A stretch of DNA of 64,000 nucleotides from Lunularia cruciata (GCA_948567375.1 OX419758.1:14079001-14143000); one strand, 5' to 3'; counted from the stretch's first letter, positions 12,571 to 23,959 are shown. Notes: generated by a model from the letters alone, not told the origin. Translations and numbers: made by a program.

Positions 12571-13420
12571 ATGAACTCAAGCAAAATTCTCAAATTTCCA
12601 AGGCCGTTGCAAATTATGACTAGGTGGTGGAAGCCCAAAAGATTAAAGGTTAAAAATGGGCATTTCTATCTTCCTAAAAATCTTTTACCAAGCCTTCTAC
12701 CTATAATGAAGATATTTCAAGACCTAATTCTACACATTGGAAAGCTGCTATTCAAGTTGAGCTACAAAACATGGCTACAAAGCAAGTATGGAACTTGGTT
12801 TCTTTACCTATTGGCTGGACTATTGTTGGCTATCAATGGGTCTCCAAAATCAAACCCACAGTTGATGTTCAAATACAAGAATATAAAGCTTGTCTTGTGG
12901 CTAAGGGATTTACTCAAATTCTTTGGCATTGGTTATATCAAGATCTTCTCTTTGATTGTGAAACTTCAATCACTATGGATTTTATTTGCTTTGGCAATGC
13001 ATTTTGATCTAGAGCTGCATTTTTTCTGTTTTTCTCTATGGAAAACTCATGAGCAAATCTACATGGTGTTTCCTAAAGAATTACTAGTTTCTGATCTTGC
13101 TCTTGTTTTTCTACTTAAAAGATCTATCTATGGTCTAAAGCAATCCGTACATATGTGGAATGAATGTCTACACTATGCTTTGACGGATATTGGTTTTATC
13201 AGCTCCATAGTTGATAATTATATATAGGTTATTCACAAAGATTTTGCTATGCTTATATTAGGGTTATTTGTTGATGACTTAATATTGGGTACCTCAAGCC
13301 CTACATTAATCAAGATAGTTAAAATTTTACTCAATCAGGAGTTAAAACTGACAAACTTGGGTGAAGCTTATCATGTTCTTGGTATGCATCTCCAATGAGA
13401 TAGGAACCAAGGATGGCTGA
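12571..13420 (+). pseudogene. copia 1 reverse transcriptase remnant
   Basis: Two overlapping frames are needed. 12771-13007 gives VWNLVSLPIGW, CLVAKGFTQ. 12571-13227 gives RSIYGLKQSVHMWNECL. After a TAG at about 13226, LFVDDLILGTS supplies the RT catalytic motif (Phe-Val-Asp-Asp), followed by LTNLGEAYHVLGM. These are the standard copia RT blocks in the right order, but frameshifted. Confidence 0.8.
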
Positions 13421-13689
13421 AGGTCAATCAAACCAGTTATATTTGCAACAAGCTTGAACAATTCAAGTTGTTCAATTGTAAAGCTTTTTTGACTCTTGGT
13501 GCTCATTGCATGTCTCTCAACATTGATCAGTCATCCTCTACCCAAGCTGAAATAGATTATATAGATTATATGAAGACCATTCCATATCAAAGTGATGTTG
13601 GCAGTTTAATGTGTGTGATGATATGTTCTCAACCTAATATTGCATACTTTGTCAATATTGTTGCTCAGTACATGTCCAATCCAAGACCT

Positions 13690-14163
13690 TAAATGAATTT
13701 TCTGCTATCTGCAAGGGACTCTATAGTTATCCCTCAAGTATTCTTGTTCAAGATCACCATTCAATTTACAAGGATTTTTAGTTTCTACATATGGTGACAA
13801 TGTGAATACCCGCAAATCTATTGGTGTGCTTTGTTTCCTCCTTGCAAGAGGAGTAGTAAGTTGGGTGAGTAAGAGGCAAAAGTTAGTTGATCTATTGAGT
13901 ATTGAAGCTGAGTACATGGCTTTAACCAAGGCCAACACTAAAGAAATATGAATAAGACAACTACTTTCAAACATTGGTTATCCTCAAAAGACAATGAGTA
14001 TTTTTTGTGATAACAAGAGTGTAATAGTTAATGGTTCCACTAGCAACAATCATGATAGAACTAAGCATATTGATATTCAATATCGTTTTTATCAATGATC
14101 AAATGCTTAGTGGGGAAATCAACATTAGTTATTTACCTATGAAGATATGTGTGTTGATGTGCA
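13690..14163 (+). pseudogene. copia 1 RNase H remnant
   Basis: Recognisable blocks are RKSIGVLCFLL, VVSWVSKRQKLV, SIEAEYMALTKA, IFCDNKSVIV and NNHDRTKHIDIQYRF, which are the conserved copia RNase H segments. In-frame stops break the chain. The 3' LTR remnant follows. Confidence 0.8.
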
Positions 14164-14285
14164 TATGTTGGTTTATGGTAGTTCTACATTTTATGTTCCA
14201 ACATAAGAGTCTATTATTCTATTTTGTGAGATCAATGTATTGACATTGAACTCTATCTCTCCCTCCTTGACTAATAATTCTCACA
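14164..14285 (+). repeat. partial 3' LTR of copia 1
   Basis: Matches about the last 120 bp of the 5' LTR (ATGTTGG, CTATTTTGTGAGATCAATGT, GACATTGAACTC, CTTGACTAATAATTCTCACA). The 5' half of this LTR is missing or unrecognisable. Confidence 0.75.
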
Positions 14286-15393
14286 TATCTAAATGTCATA
14301 TATATAGTAAGAAATAAGGAGAGAAGGATGCTTGTTGGTTCACTCTATAACCCATAGCCAACCAATGTAAGTAGAGATCCCAATCTACCAAGTGATCTCT
14401 TTGCAAACCATACTTATGCAATCACCTCTTCATCATTTGAACAACTCTCTCTATTAAACCATCTACATTAGGGTGATCTCAAGATGTAGTAGGATGATCA
14501 ATCAAAGCCTTGTTACACAATAACTAAAACTCTCCAAAGAGCTTTGTGCCTTGATCAATCAAGACCTTGATTGATGCACCAAAACAACTAAGAACCCAAT
14601 CTAAGAACAAATAAGCTACCCCTTTATTGGATTTGTCAAGAAGTACAATCAACTCAATCCACTTAGAGAAGTGCTCAATCATAACCAAAACATACTGATA
14701 TGACTATGATATCTCATAGTCAACAATAAAAGTCCAAAATTTGATAGTAACCTAATCCCATGATAGGTAATGGATGTAATTGTAGGATAAGAGCATGAAA
14801 TGATGCTTTAACTTGGTCACAAACCACATATGTGGTACCAAAATATTATACATTGGTTTTCATACCATGCCACTAAGAATGACTTTGAAGTAAGTTATAG
14901 GTTAGTTTCAATCCAAAAATGTCTTAGCTCCTCATGAGCATGTCAAACCAACTATGTTCTTTGAGATGGAAGTGGTACTACTTGCACTATCATCTTCTTA
15001 TATATAAGGAAGATGTTTGCACTCCAATCTAAACCACTTGGCATGTTGAAATACATGGTCTCTTTCCTTGGTACTAATTGTGCTAATCACAATACAAATA
15101 TGAAGATAGTCTATTACCAAGACATCATCATACACATCTTTTTTACCTATACCAATATCCCTACTCTCTATTTTGAGACCTCAATAACTCTTCTTTTTTG
15201 TTCTAATAGAGATACCACTAGAGTCCCAATCAACATATACAAAAGGTAGATGCATGCCAATCTAATATAATCTACTCATCTGTCTCACCATGCAAACATA
15301 CTCCTATATGATCATGCTTAATGGTACATGAGTTTCTACTAAACCCATTAATATCATACTTCACCATTTTAGGTTTGTGAAGAATCATGAAAT
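14286..15393 (-). mobile_element. methyltransferase-type Ty3/gypsy family, copy 3, integrase part
   Basis: Continues the alignment broken by copia 1: it parallels copy 1 from about 41453 to 42567 (integrase core, zinc-binding region and the short end of the RNase H domain). Shared landmarks include AGAGAAGGATGCT, GGGTGATCTC and CTCATCTGTCTCACCATGC. Similarity stops at about 15393, exactly where copy 1 has its RNase H deletion junction. No open frame of note survives. Confidence 0.85.
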
Positions 15394-17324
15394 CATATTA
15401 ATTGCTTTTTATGTGGCTTGGGAAAATAATCTACTCTTCCTCAAAATGATCTTTACTTTTATCATCTTTGGACTCTTCTTACTCCAAAAATTACAATTAC
15501 AAAGATCATAATCAGATTCTTTCAATGAAGTCTCTTCAACACTAAGCTAATGCAAAGAAGTTCCTTTACCTCTAGTCTTCTAAGGAGAAGTTCTATCCTC
15601 TTCTTGTAATCTGCTATTTCTACCATTGAAATATCACGGGATTTTGTGAACTTTTTAACTACATGCTCCTTGAACTTTATGGTTAATCTATCCATCTTTG
15701 GATCTTTGTAGGTCTTCCCTTCCCGCATCTAAACTTGCAGCTTGAGCTTGTGTAGCTTTGTCTTTGTCATTTGGCCCATTGCTACTTTTGCCTTGATCAC
15801 CACCATATAGTCCCAAAGATCTTTTAGTCCTTGAAGTCTCTTTGCTTCAGCTTCCTTTGGAGTAGCATACAAGCTCCAAAGTTTTGCAATGACTTCCTCT
15901 ATGATGTATGGTCTTTCTATAACTTGCTTTGCCTTTTTCCTTTTCTGACTCTACTTTTAGTAATTCTAATCAAAGGTTGGTCCCTTTCTTGTACTCAAAT
16001 GATATATTTTCTCAATAGGCACTTCTTGCTTTCTCACCCTACAAGTCACACTACAACTTATTAATGTGAGTTATCTTGGTATTAATATCAAACTTATACC
16101 ACTTCTACCTCTTGGAGTGCATTTAGGTCTTTTTGAAGTTTCCAGAGTGCATAATCTTGGCTTTTTCTTGCACTCTTGAGCAAGGTCTTCTTTCTATTTA
16201 GGTCCTTTGCATCTTGCAAGAGTATGTCTCCTCTCCTAAAATCTCCCTTGTACAATACTTGGTACTTCTCCACTTCATCCTACCAATGGTTGCTCTTTGC
16301 CTTCATTGCAAAATCATTGGCATGACCTCTTTGCCAATAAAGTGTAATTGTTCACCAATCTTCTTGGTATTGTGGCAAAATTGCCTACAATTAGGTAAGC
16401 AAGGATCCTACTGAATTAATTAAGACTGAAACACTATCAAAGCATATTATTGATTGCACTTTAGGTATTACAACTTCTTTGTGGATTAATCCTCCAAGCA
16501 TATCCTTATCCTTGGATACAAATCCCCTTTTCTTTAGCCCCTCCTTCTTTGTTCTTAATCATCTCCATCTCCAAAGGTGATTTTGGTTGCACAAGAATAG
16601 GTGGTTCTTCTTTGTTTCAAAGGTATTATTGATCTTTGTGTGGTGACTTGCCTCACCTTGTGGAGAAAAATCTGCTCCTCTTTATGTTTTCTCCTTCAAT
16701 CTCTATTTTGGGCTCTGTAAGGTAAGTTCATCCTCCTCATCTTTATCTATTTCATCTTCAACTTCATCTTCTTTTGAAGAAACCTTGATCACTTGCAGAT
16801 TTCTCCTTACTCTCTTTGTAAGACTTTTTGGTCTTGATGGAATGCTTTGCTTCTTTTCAAGAACCATGTCTTTTCTCACTTTCTTACTATGGACAACAAA
16901 TTGCTGTCAACTTCTTGGATTATTTTGATTATTCTCCTTCCTTCAAAATGAATAAAGTGATCTTCAAGGTGGATATGCATGGTGAACTTCTTCCTCTCCT
17001 CCTTGGTCAGAAAATTGACATCCATGTAGAAATGAATAGCAAAGGGGACCAAATAGGTAGATCCTCCATCCTCCTCTAATTCTTGAATCATAGATGATGT
17101 GTATTGATGAATGCAATTTACTACCACTTGTTCATATATCTGGTCAAAGGAGATTGCTTGGTTTATGAGAAAACTAAACTCTGTAGAAGGAAGATAACCC
17201 AAGGGATGTGCAACATTGGAAAGTTAGTAGCTATGGAGCAAGGACAAGAGCCTACAAAAGGGACTCCAACAAAGAAGGCTCCCAAAAACATAAATCCTTT
17301 GGCAAAGGAGACCTTTGTTATGAA
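15394..17324 (-). other. unrecognised charge-rich coding remnant, unit A
   Basis: Minus-strand readings are rich in Lys, Glu and Asp. The best part is 16876-17202, about 108 residues including YLPSTEFSFLINQAISFDQI, SMIQELEEDGG and VPFAIHFYMDVNFLTKEER. A second piece is at 15522-15728 (KDPKMDRLTIKFKEHVVKKF). The Pro-Phe-x-Ile-His-Phe-Tyr block recurs in unit B (35909-36199), so this is a dispersed repeat with protein-coding ancestry. I do not recognise the family. Copia 2 is inserted at its right end; the same unit seems to continue at 21752-21869. Confidence 0.5.
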
Positions 17325-17329
17325 GGAAG

Positions 17330-17645
17330 TGTTATGTTTGGCTTGTCAAGAGCAAAATCAAATGTAACTAATGGCCGTTGCTTGTCACTTGTCTAGAAGT
17401 TCAAGTGGACAGTCACTTGTCTAGAAGTTCAAGTGGATGACAGTGATGGACAGTGATGGACCTGTTTATAATGTATAAATATGTGCAATGAGAAATAAAG
17501 CTTTAAGAAGGCTGGTGTGAGTCTGTTTCAGTAGTGGAGGTAGCTTGGAGTGAACCATGTTATTTCTCATTAGTCTTATGATTTCTTTTTAATGTGGTTG
17601 TGATGTGCTATTGTGAGAGGTCCTAAGGACTGTGTTTTTCTAACA
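17330..17645 (+). repeat. 5' LTR of copia 2
   Basis: TGTTATGTTTGGCTTG to TTTTTCTAACA, 316 bp. It contains a short internal duplication (CACTTGTCTAGAAGTTCAAG twice) and a TATAAATATGTGCAATG block followed by AATAAA, plausible promoter and polyadenylation signals of the LTR. Confidence 0.93.
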
Positions 17646-17647
17646 AT

Positions 17648-17659
17648 TGGTATCAGAGC
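17648..17659 (+). promoter_or_regulatory. primer-binding site (initiator Met-tRNA)
   Basis: TGGTATCAGAGC, a perfect 12-base match to the plant iMet-tRNA complement, two bases after the LTR end. Confidence 0.95.
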
Positions 17660-17741
17660 TTAGTTGGTCCTGAAGAGGGACTTAAGATCTGGAGGGGGCT
17701 GTGGAGAGGGTCAAGAAGCAAGTCCCCAGCAAAGCAAAGCA

Positions 17742-18360
17742 ATGGCAGGGGTGATATCTATATCAAATGATAAATTTGCAGTGGAGAAGTTTGATGGGAA
17801 AAACAATTTTGGACTTTGGCAACTGAAGATGAAGGACCTTCTTGTCCAGCAAGGACTACATAGAGCACTGAAGAAAAAACAGGAGTACAAAAGTAATGAA
17901 GATGAAGAAGATGAAGATGCAGATCTCAAAGCTATCAGCATTATTTGGTTGAACCTTGCTGATGAAGTGCTATACAATGTTATGAATGAGGAATCTGCAC
18001 CAAAACTATGGGCCAAATTGGAGAATCTTTATATGACCAAGTCATTGACGAATAGATTATATCTTAAACAAAAGTTGTATATGTTGCGGGTAAAGGAAGG
18101 CCAAAGTATTATGGAGCACCTCAATGCTTTCAACAAAATCATTTCTGAGTTGATGGGCATAGAGGTCAAGTTAGAAGAGGAAGATAAGGCATTTCTGTTA
18201 TTGAATTCACTTTCTCCTTCATATGAGCATCTGGTCATAACTCTTCTATATGGGAAGGATAAACTGTGAGGAGGTTACTTCAACATTATTGTCCAATGAG
18301 ATGCAGAAAAGACCCAACCAAGAAAAGACAAATCCAGAGGCTCTATTTATTAGAGGAAGG

Positions 18361-18451
<91 letters not shown>

Positions 18452-18498
18452 AATCAAGATCCAAGTCTAGAACTGGAGGTTTTAAAGGCAAATGCTAG
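17742..18498 (+). pseudogene. copia 2 Gag
   Basis: From MAGVISISNDKFAVEKFDGK this reads as a copia Gag (UBN2 type): FGLWQLKMKDLLVQQGL, AISIIWLNLADEVLYNV, LYMTKSLTNRLYLKQKL and MLRVKEGQSIMEHLNAFNKI. The first frame closes at 18269. The next frame continues with CEEVTSTLLSNEMQKRPN, so there is a 1-nt frameshift near 18255. It then enters a GA microsatellite that codes for alternating Arg-Glu, followed by a Ser/Lys/Arg stretch and the first Cys of the zinc knuckle. An upstream in-frame ATG at 17664 exists, but the conserved start is 17742. Confidence 0.88.
18364..18449. repeat. (AG)43 microsatellite inside gag
   Basis: 86 bp of uninterrupted AG, in the Gag frame encoding about 28 alternating Arg and Glu residues. 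Copia Gags usually have a basic Ser/Arg-rich stretch just before the zinc knuckle, so this looks like an expansion of such a region. Confidence 0.97.
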
Positions 18499-19161
18499 AT
18501 TTGTGGGAAAGTTGGACATTTCAAGAAGGATTGTAACAACAAGAGGCTTGAGTCCAATAAGAATAAAGGTCAACTTTCAGATCAAGCAAGTATTGCTGAG
18601 GCATCTGGTATTGTGGATGATGTTCTATGTGCTACCCAAGACAAAGATAAATTTGAGGAGTCATGGATATTGGACTCAGGTTGCTCTTACCATATGTGTC
18701 CAAATAAGGAGTGGTTTCATGAGTACAAACCATTCAATGGAGGATCTATAATAATGGGGAACAACATGACTTGCAAAGCTATTGGCATTGGTACAATACG
18801 CATTAAGATGTTTGATGGTATTGTGAGGACTCTTGCTGATGTGAGGCATGTTCCTGAGTTAAGGAAGAATTTGATATCACTAGGCACTTTGGACTCAAAT
18901 GGTTGGAGATGGGGAGCAAAAAATGGAACACTCAAGGTATCGAAAGGAGCATTGGTTGTAATGAAGAGCAAGAAGATAGGAAATCTTTATGAGCTTGTTG
19001 GAGAGACCATTACTGGAGGAGTGGCAAGTACCATTTCAGAAAGTGAAGATCCTAAAGATCTTACTCAATTATGGCACCTACGTTTGGGTCATATGAGTGA
19101 AAGAGGTCTAAGTGAATTGTCCAAGCAACAACTTCTGAGGGTCTTAAAAGTTGTAAGTTAA
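18490..19161 (+). pseudogene. copia 2 zinc knuckle, protease and GAG-pre-integrase
   Basis: The CCHC knuckle reads Cys-stop-Ile-Cys-GKVGHFKKDC, with TAG replacing one residue (probably Trp or Tyr). The protease active site is WILDSGCSYHMCPN (18667 onwards, Asp-Ser-Gly), followed by the pre-integrase block LWHLRLGHMSERGLSEL. The frame closes at 19161; the expected zinc pair of this region (CEHCVIGKQRRVSF) continues just after the stop. Polyprotein processing would have released these parts; now disrupted. Confidence 0.88.
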
Positions 19162-20570
19162 AAATTCTGTGAGCATTGTGTAATAGGAAAGCAACGAAGG
19201 GTAAGCTTTTCCACAGGAGTTCATTGCACAAAGGGAATTTTAGACTATGTGCATTCTGATGTTGGGGCCCTGCACTTATAGCTTCAAAATCTGGAGCATT
19301 ATATTTTGTGTCTTTGGTTGATGATTACTCTAGGAGAGTATGGGTCTACACCATGAAGCAAAAATCAGAGGTCTTCTCTATCTTTAAACAATGGAAGGTG
19401 ATGATGGAGAAACAAATTGGAAGGAAAGTGAAGTGTTTGAGATCTGATAATGGTGGAGAATACAAATCTGGAGAGTTTGATAGATATTGTAAGAGTGAAG
19501 GGATAATTCATCACTTTACAGTTCCGGGTACCCCTCAACAAAATGGAGTGGCGGAGCGGATAAATCATACACTCTTGGAGAAAGAAAAAATTATGTTAAG
19601 CAATGCCAGATTGGAGAAGAGTTTTTTGGGCAGAAGCTATAAATACAACTTGTCATTTGATCTTGGAAATGAAGAAATATCATCTCTTGTAGATCTACCA
19701 AGTGAACCATTAGAAGAGCAAAGTCTTGAAGTGATTCATGAATGTAGGTATCCAAATAGGGATAGGAGACCTCCAAAGAGATTTGATGATTCATTCATAG
19801 CTTATGCTCTTCTTATGGAGAATGGTGAGCCTTCTTCATATGAAGAGGCAATACAAGATCAAGAGTGTCAAAAGTGGCATTGTGCAATGCAAGAGGAGAT
19901 GAAATCTTTGGCCACAAACCAAACTTGGAGATTTGAAAAATTGCCTATGGGAAAGAAGGCAATTGGTTGCAGATGGATATTCCGGAAGAAGGAAGGACTT
20001 CCAAAATTAGGTGGAGATCGATACAAAGCAAGGCTTGTAGCAAAGGGTTATAGCCAAAAAAAAGGTATTGACTTCAATGAGATTTTTTCACCAGTGGTAA
20101 AAATCTCTTCAATTTGTGCACTATTGGCAATAGTTGCATTGCATAATTTGGAGTTGGAGCAACTAGATGTTACAACTGCTTTTTTACAAGGAGAATTGGA
20201 GGAGGAGATTTTCATGCATCAACCTGAAGGTTTTGTGGTACCAAGGAATCATAACCTGATTTGTAGGTTACAAAAGTCTTTATATGGACTAAAGCAAAGT
20301 CCAAGACTTTGGTACATGAAATTTGATACTTTCATGTTGAAGCATGGATATAACAAAAGTGAATCAGATTGTTGTGTGTACCTCAAGAAGCTACATGGAC
20401 CTAGTGTTTTTGATTTAATCATCTTGGTACTATATGTGGATGATATACTGATTGCTGCGGAGGATATGGTTGAGGTGGAGAAATTGAAAGCACAACTTGG
20501 TAAGGAGTTCAATATGAAGGACTTGGGTTCTTCAAAGAGGGTGCTTGGGATTGAAATCCATCAGGATTGA
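19162..20570 (+). pseudogene. copia 2 integrase joined to reverse transcriptase
   Basis: After CEHCVIGK and LDYVHSDVG (first integrase Asp, frame broken near 19270), the open stretch 19308-20570 reads VSLVDDYSRRVWVY, CLRSDNGGEYKSGEFDRYC (second Asp) and TPQQNGVAERINHTLLEK (Glu). The integrase then stops short and joins linker sequence at about 19600, an internal deletion of integrase C-terminus. RT follows: ARLVAKGYSQKKGIDF, LDVTTAFLQGEL, QKSLYGLKQSPRLWY and VLYVDDILIAA (catalytic Tyr-Val-Asp-Asp). It ends at a TGA at 20568-20570, where RT normally continues. Confidence 0.92.
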
Positions 20571-21318
20571 AAGTTATGGATATCTCAAAGGAGATATTTG
20601 GAAAAATTACTTGCTTGGTTTGGCATGGAGAATGCAAAACCAGTGAGCACTCCAATGGCAAGTCATTTCAAGATATCATTGAAGCAATGTCCATCAAATG
20701 AAGAGGAGTAATGTCAAATATTCCTTATGCTAGTGCTGATGGGAGTTTAATGTATGCTATGGTCTGCACTAGACCAGACATCTCATATGCTATGAGTATA
20801 GTGAGTAGATACATGGAAAATCCAAGGAAACAACATTGGGAAGTTGTGAAGTGGATACTTTGTTACTTTGAAAGGGACTATAAATATTAGCATTACCTTT
20901 GATGTGGAGAAGAACCAAGAAGGAGGAATTAGAAGGTATGTAGATTCTGACTTTGTAGAGAAGGTCTACAACAAGGTTTGTTTTTACCCTTTTTGGTGGT
21001 GTAGTAAGTTGGAAGTCTACTCTACAATCTACAGCTGCTCTTTCTACTACAAAGGTGGAATATATAGCAACAACTGAGGCTGCCAAAGAAGCAATATGGC
21101 TACAAAGATTAGCCAAGGATGTAGGACTCCCTTACATGAAGTCCACACTTTCTTGTGATAGCCAAAGCGCTATTCACTTGGCCAAAAATCAAGTATATCA
21201 TTCAAGGACAAAGCATATTGATGTGAGACATCATTTTATCAAGGAAGCTATGATAAATGGTGAGATCAATTTGCAAAAACTTGGCATAGAGGTAAATGCA
21301 GCTGATATGTTATGTTGA
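20571..21318 (+). pseudogene. copia 2 RT tail and RNase H
   Basis: Blocks in several frames: SYAMSIVSRYMENPRKQHW (end of RT), then 21055-21318 with EYIATTEAAKEAIWLQRL, CDSQSAIHLAKN and RTKHIDVRHHFIKE, the conserved second half of copia RNase H. The first half (20860-21050) is frameshifted. A final stop precedes the PPT by about 90 bp. Confidence 0.88.
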
Positions 21319-21407
21319 CTAAACCTGGTCCTGTTGAGAAGTTCAAGTTATGCATGAACTTGCTCAACCTTGAATTATGCTCTTTAGGATGATATGGTGG
21401 ATACAAG

Positions 21408-21421
21408 CAAAAGGTGGAGAT
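21408..21421 (+). promoter_or_regulatory. polypurine tract of copia 2
   Basis: AAAAGGTGGAGAT-type purine run directly before the 3' LTR, the expected primer site for plus-strand DNA synthesis. Confidence 0.85.
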
Positions 21422-21746
21422 TGTTATGTTTGGCTTGTCAAGAGCAAAAGCAAATGTAACTAATGGCCGTTGCTTGTCACTTGTCTAGAATTTCAAGTGG
21501 ACAGTCACTTGTCTAGAAGTTCAAGTGGATGACAATGATGGACATTGATGGACCTGTTTATAATATATAAATATGTGCAATGAGAAATAAAGCTTTAAGA
21601 AGGCTGGTGTGAGTCTGTTTCAGTAGTGGAGGTAGCTTTCGGGATAGGGAGTGAACCATGTTATTTCCTATTGGTCTTATGATTTCTGTTTAATGTGGTT
21701 GTGATGTGCTATTATGAGAGGTCCTAGGGACTGTGTTTTTCTAACA
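21422..21746 (+). repeat. 3' LTR of copia 2
   Basis: TGTTATGTTTGGCTTG to TTTTTCTAACA, 325 bp. It differs from the 5' LTR by a few substitutions and an insertion near 21638 (TTCGGGATAGG block). Flanked on the right by the target duplication GGAAG. Confidence 0.93.
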
Positions 21747-21751
21747 GGAAG

Positions 21752-21869
21752 ACCCTCAACCTTGAACAATATGTAAATGTGACACCAACTTATCACAAAC
21801 TAAAATTGATGACTATTTGTTTTTACTAAAATATTCATATGTGTGGGACACAACTGCTCATATCAAGCA
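21752..21869 (-). other. right-hand part of charge-rich unit A
   Basis: 118 bp between copia 2 and copia 3. Removing copia 2 joins this piece to 17324, where the minus-strand reading continues into YLPSTEFSFL of unit A. It is too short and decayed to identify. Confidence 0.4.
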
Positions 21870-22063
21870 TGTCAAGATTCTTTGAACTCACACAAGAGAG
21901 AGAGAATAGGGATGAATCAAGAGAATGAGTAGGTAGATAGTGCCCTTGGCGGCAAATTTTTAACTAACTTTGTAACAAGTATACTAAGCGAGAACTCAAT
22001 GATATACAAGTTCAATCTAAGTCTAAACTAGTTCACACCTATAGAGAGCTTGGAAGCTCAACA
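21870..22063 (-). repeat. 3' LTR of copia 3
   Basis: In plus orientation TGTCAAGATTC to GGAAGCTCAACA, 194 bp. It shares GAACTCACACA, GAGAGAGAGA, GAATGAGTAGGTAG, TATACAAGTTCAAT and CTATAGAGAG with the right LTR at 34175-34439, but lacks about 70 bp of it. Confidence 0.8.
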
Positions 22064-22078
22064 CTCTCCCTCAAGCTC
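22064..22078 (-). promoter_or_regulatory. polypurine tract of copia 3
   Basis: The minus strand reads GAGCTTGAGGGAGAG directly before the 3' LTR start TGTTGAGC. Confidence 0.75.
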
Positions 22079-23700
22079 CTATCAATGCAATATATACCTA
22101 ACTAATCTTGGAACATATCAAATGTGTCTTTAGGCAAAGCCCTTGCAAAGATGTCAACTACTTGCTCGCTTGTACCTAAAATACAAGATCTATCTTACCT
22201 GCTAGTACCTTCTCCCTAATAAAGTGATGCTGCACCTGAATGTGTTTTGTCCTAGCATGAAACATGGGATTACCAATAAGTCTAATACTACTCTTGTTAT
22301 CTATATTAGATAAAAATTGCACTAGAGACACATACACCAATGTCAGCAAGTAACCTTCAAAGCCAAACTACCTCACATGTAGTGTTGGTTGCACCTCTAT
22401 ACTTTGCCTTGCAAGAAGACAAGGATACCATAGTTTGCTTCTACCAATTAATAGCTACACTCCCTAAATTGAAAGTATATCCAGATGTGGGTTGCATGTC
22501 CAAAGTACTCCTAGCTCAATTTGCATATGTAACCCACACAACTACCTACTCTTTGTGGCTATATAATGAAGTCCAAACTATATAGTGAACTTGATGCACT
22601 GGATAATCCTCCAAATTGCATCAAGATGTGGCTTCTAAGGAGTTTGCATGAATTGACTCACAAGTCCCACATTGTAGCTCAAATCTGGCTTAGTGATAAT
22701 GAGGTAGATCAAACTCCCCACCATCTATCTATACATGATAGGATCTTCAAGCAGCTCCCTCTTAATAGGACTCAACATCAAATTCTGTTCTAAAGGTGTG
22801 GAGATGGGCTTGCAAGCCATCATACCAGACTTGGCAAGGATGCCAATAGCATATTATCATTGCAACAACCACATATCTTCATCATCCTTGATGAACTCAA
22901 CTGAAAGAAGGTATCTTAACTCTCACAAGTTCTTCATTTTGAACTTAACCTACAACTTAAGTTTAATCTACAAAATCCACTTCTCACAACTTCGACTTAG
23001 GATCAAATCATCCATATGGATTGTAATGACAATGCAACAATTTGTTATACTTAGTACATAGAGTGAGGAGTTTGAATCACATACACTTAAATGCCTACAA
23101 GACACCAATGATCTTACCATACCAAGCTCTAGGAGCTTGCTTGAGTCCATATAAGGCCTTCTACAACCTACACTCTAGAGCTAGAGAACCTAGGTCTTCA
23201 CACCTAAGTGGCTGCACCATATACACCTCTTCTTGAAGATTTGCATGCAAGAAGGTATTTTTTACATGCATCTAATGCAACTTCCAATGCTTACTAGTTG
23301 CTATTGCTACTCCTATTTGAATAGTAGCCATCTTAGCAGCAAAATTAAACGTCTTATCATAATTGATTCCATGCTCTTGTGGTTAACCCTTGACTACCAA
23401 TCTAGCCTTATAGAGCCATCCTGGTTTTTCTTGATATTGTATACCCATCTACAACCAATTGCCATCTTATTGGGTGGTAAATCCACTCCCATGTTTGTTG
23501 TTGACTTGCAAAAATCTCCTCATCCACAGCTGCCATCCCCTACTTGTTTTGCAATGCTTCTCAAATAGTATTTGGCTCAGAGTCTTGGAGCACTTTCACC
23601 ATATATGCATGATGAGAGGCAACAAAACCTGCATACATGAACCTTTGAATTAGATGTTAGACTTTGCTTGAACATCAAGGTAGTTGGTCCATTGTAGAAC
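22079..23700 (-). pseudogene. copia 3 RNase H and reverse transcriptase remnant
   Basis: Minus-strand readings give KALYGLKQAPRAWYGKI (around 23110-23160), the signature copia RT block, with further RT similarity to about 23560 and RNase H-like pieces between 22200 and 22800. Numerous stops and indels break every frame. No long open frame survives. Confidence 0.72.
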
Positions 23701-23959
23701 CATCAGCACTACCTCTTACATCTGCCACTAGACTTGTGGTATCCTTAGGGCAATCCAAAGTGCAAGCATCAGAACATGCACTATTGCTAGGTTCTAAGTC
23801 AGACTTTGGTTGATAGCACACCCTACCAAACTAGGGACATTGTACATTTGAAGTTTTTTTCACTCCTTATTGAAGTAGTGGGTTCTATTTATTGGTGAAC
23901 ATTCTTCCCCTTAGAAGGCAATCAAGGAGCAATAATAGGCTCTAGCGGTACATACCAAG

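Larger units (their letters stand above)
8758..14285 (+). mobile_element. Ty1/copia retrotransposon 1 (degenerate)
   Basis: A 5.5-kb element inserted into copy 3 of the unusual gypsy. It has a 5' LTR starting TGTTAGATT, an iMet primer-binding site, then gag, protease, integrase, reverse transcriptase and RNase H in copia order, and a partial 3' LTR ending CTCACA. The flanking 5-mers CATCT (8753-8757) and TATCT (14286-14290) are a target duplication with one transition. All genes are broken by many stops and indels. The central integrase segment is inverted (11500-11946). Confidence 0.85.
17330..21746 (+). mobile_element. Ty1/copia retrotransposon 2
   Basis: The best-preserved copia element here (4.4 kb). 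LTRs are 17330-17645 and 21422-21746, with perfect 5-bp target duplications GGAAG (17325-17329 and 21747-21751). PBS, PPT, gag, protease, integrase, RT and RNase H are all identifiable in copia order. It is shorter than a full copia element because the C-terminal integrase region and the linker to RT are deleted around 19600-19650. LTRs are nearly identical apart from small indels, so insertion is fairly young. Genes are broken by a few frameshifts and stops. Confidence 0.95.

Noticed and set aside
18246-18491. Open frame of alternating Leu-Ser on the minus strand
   Set aside because: It is the complement of the (AG)43 microsatellite inside copia 2 gag; no independent coding evidence.
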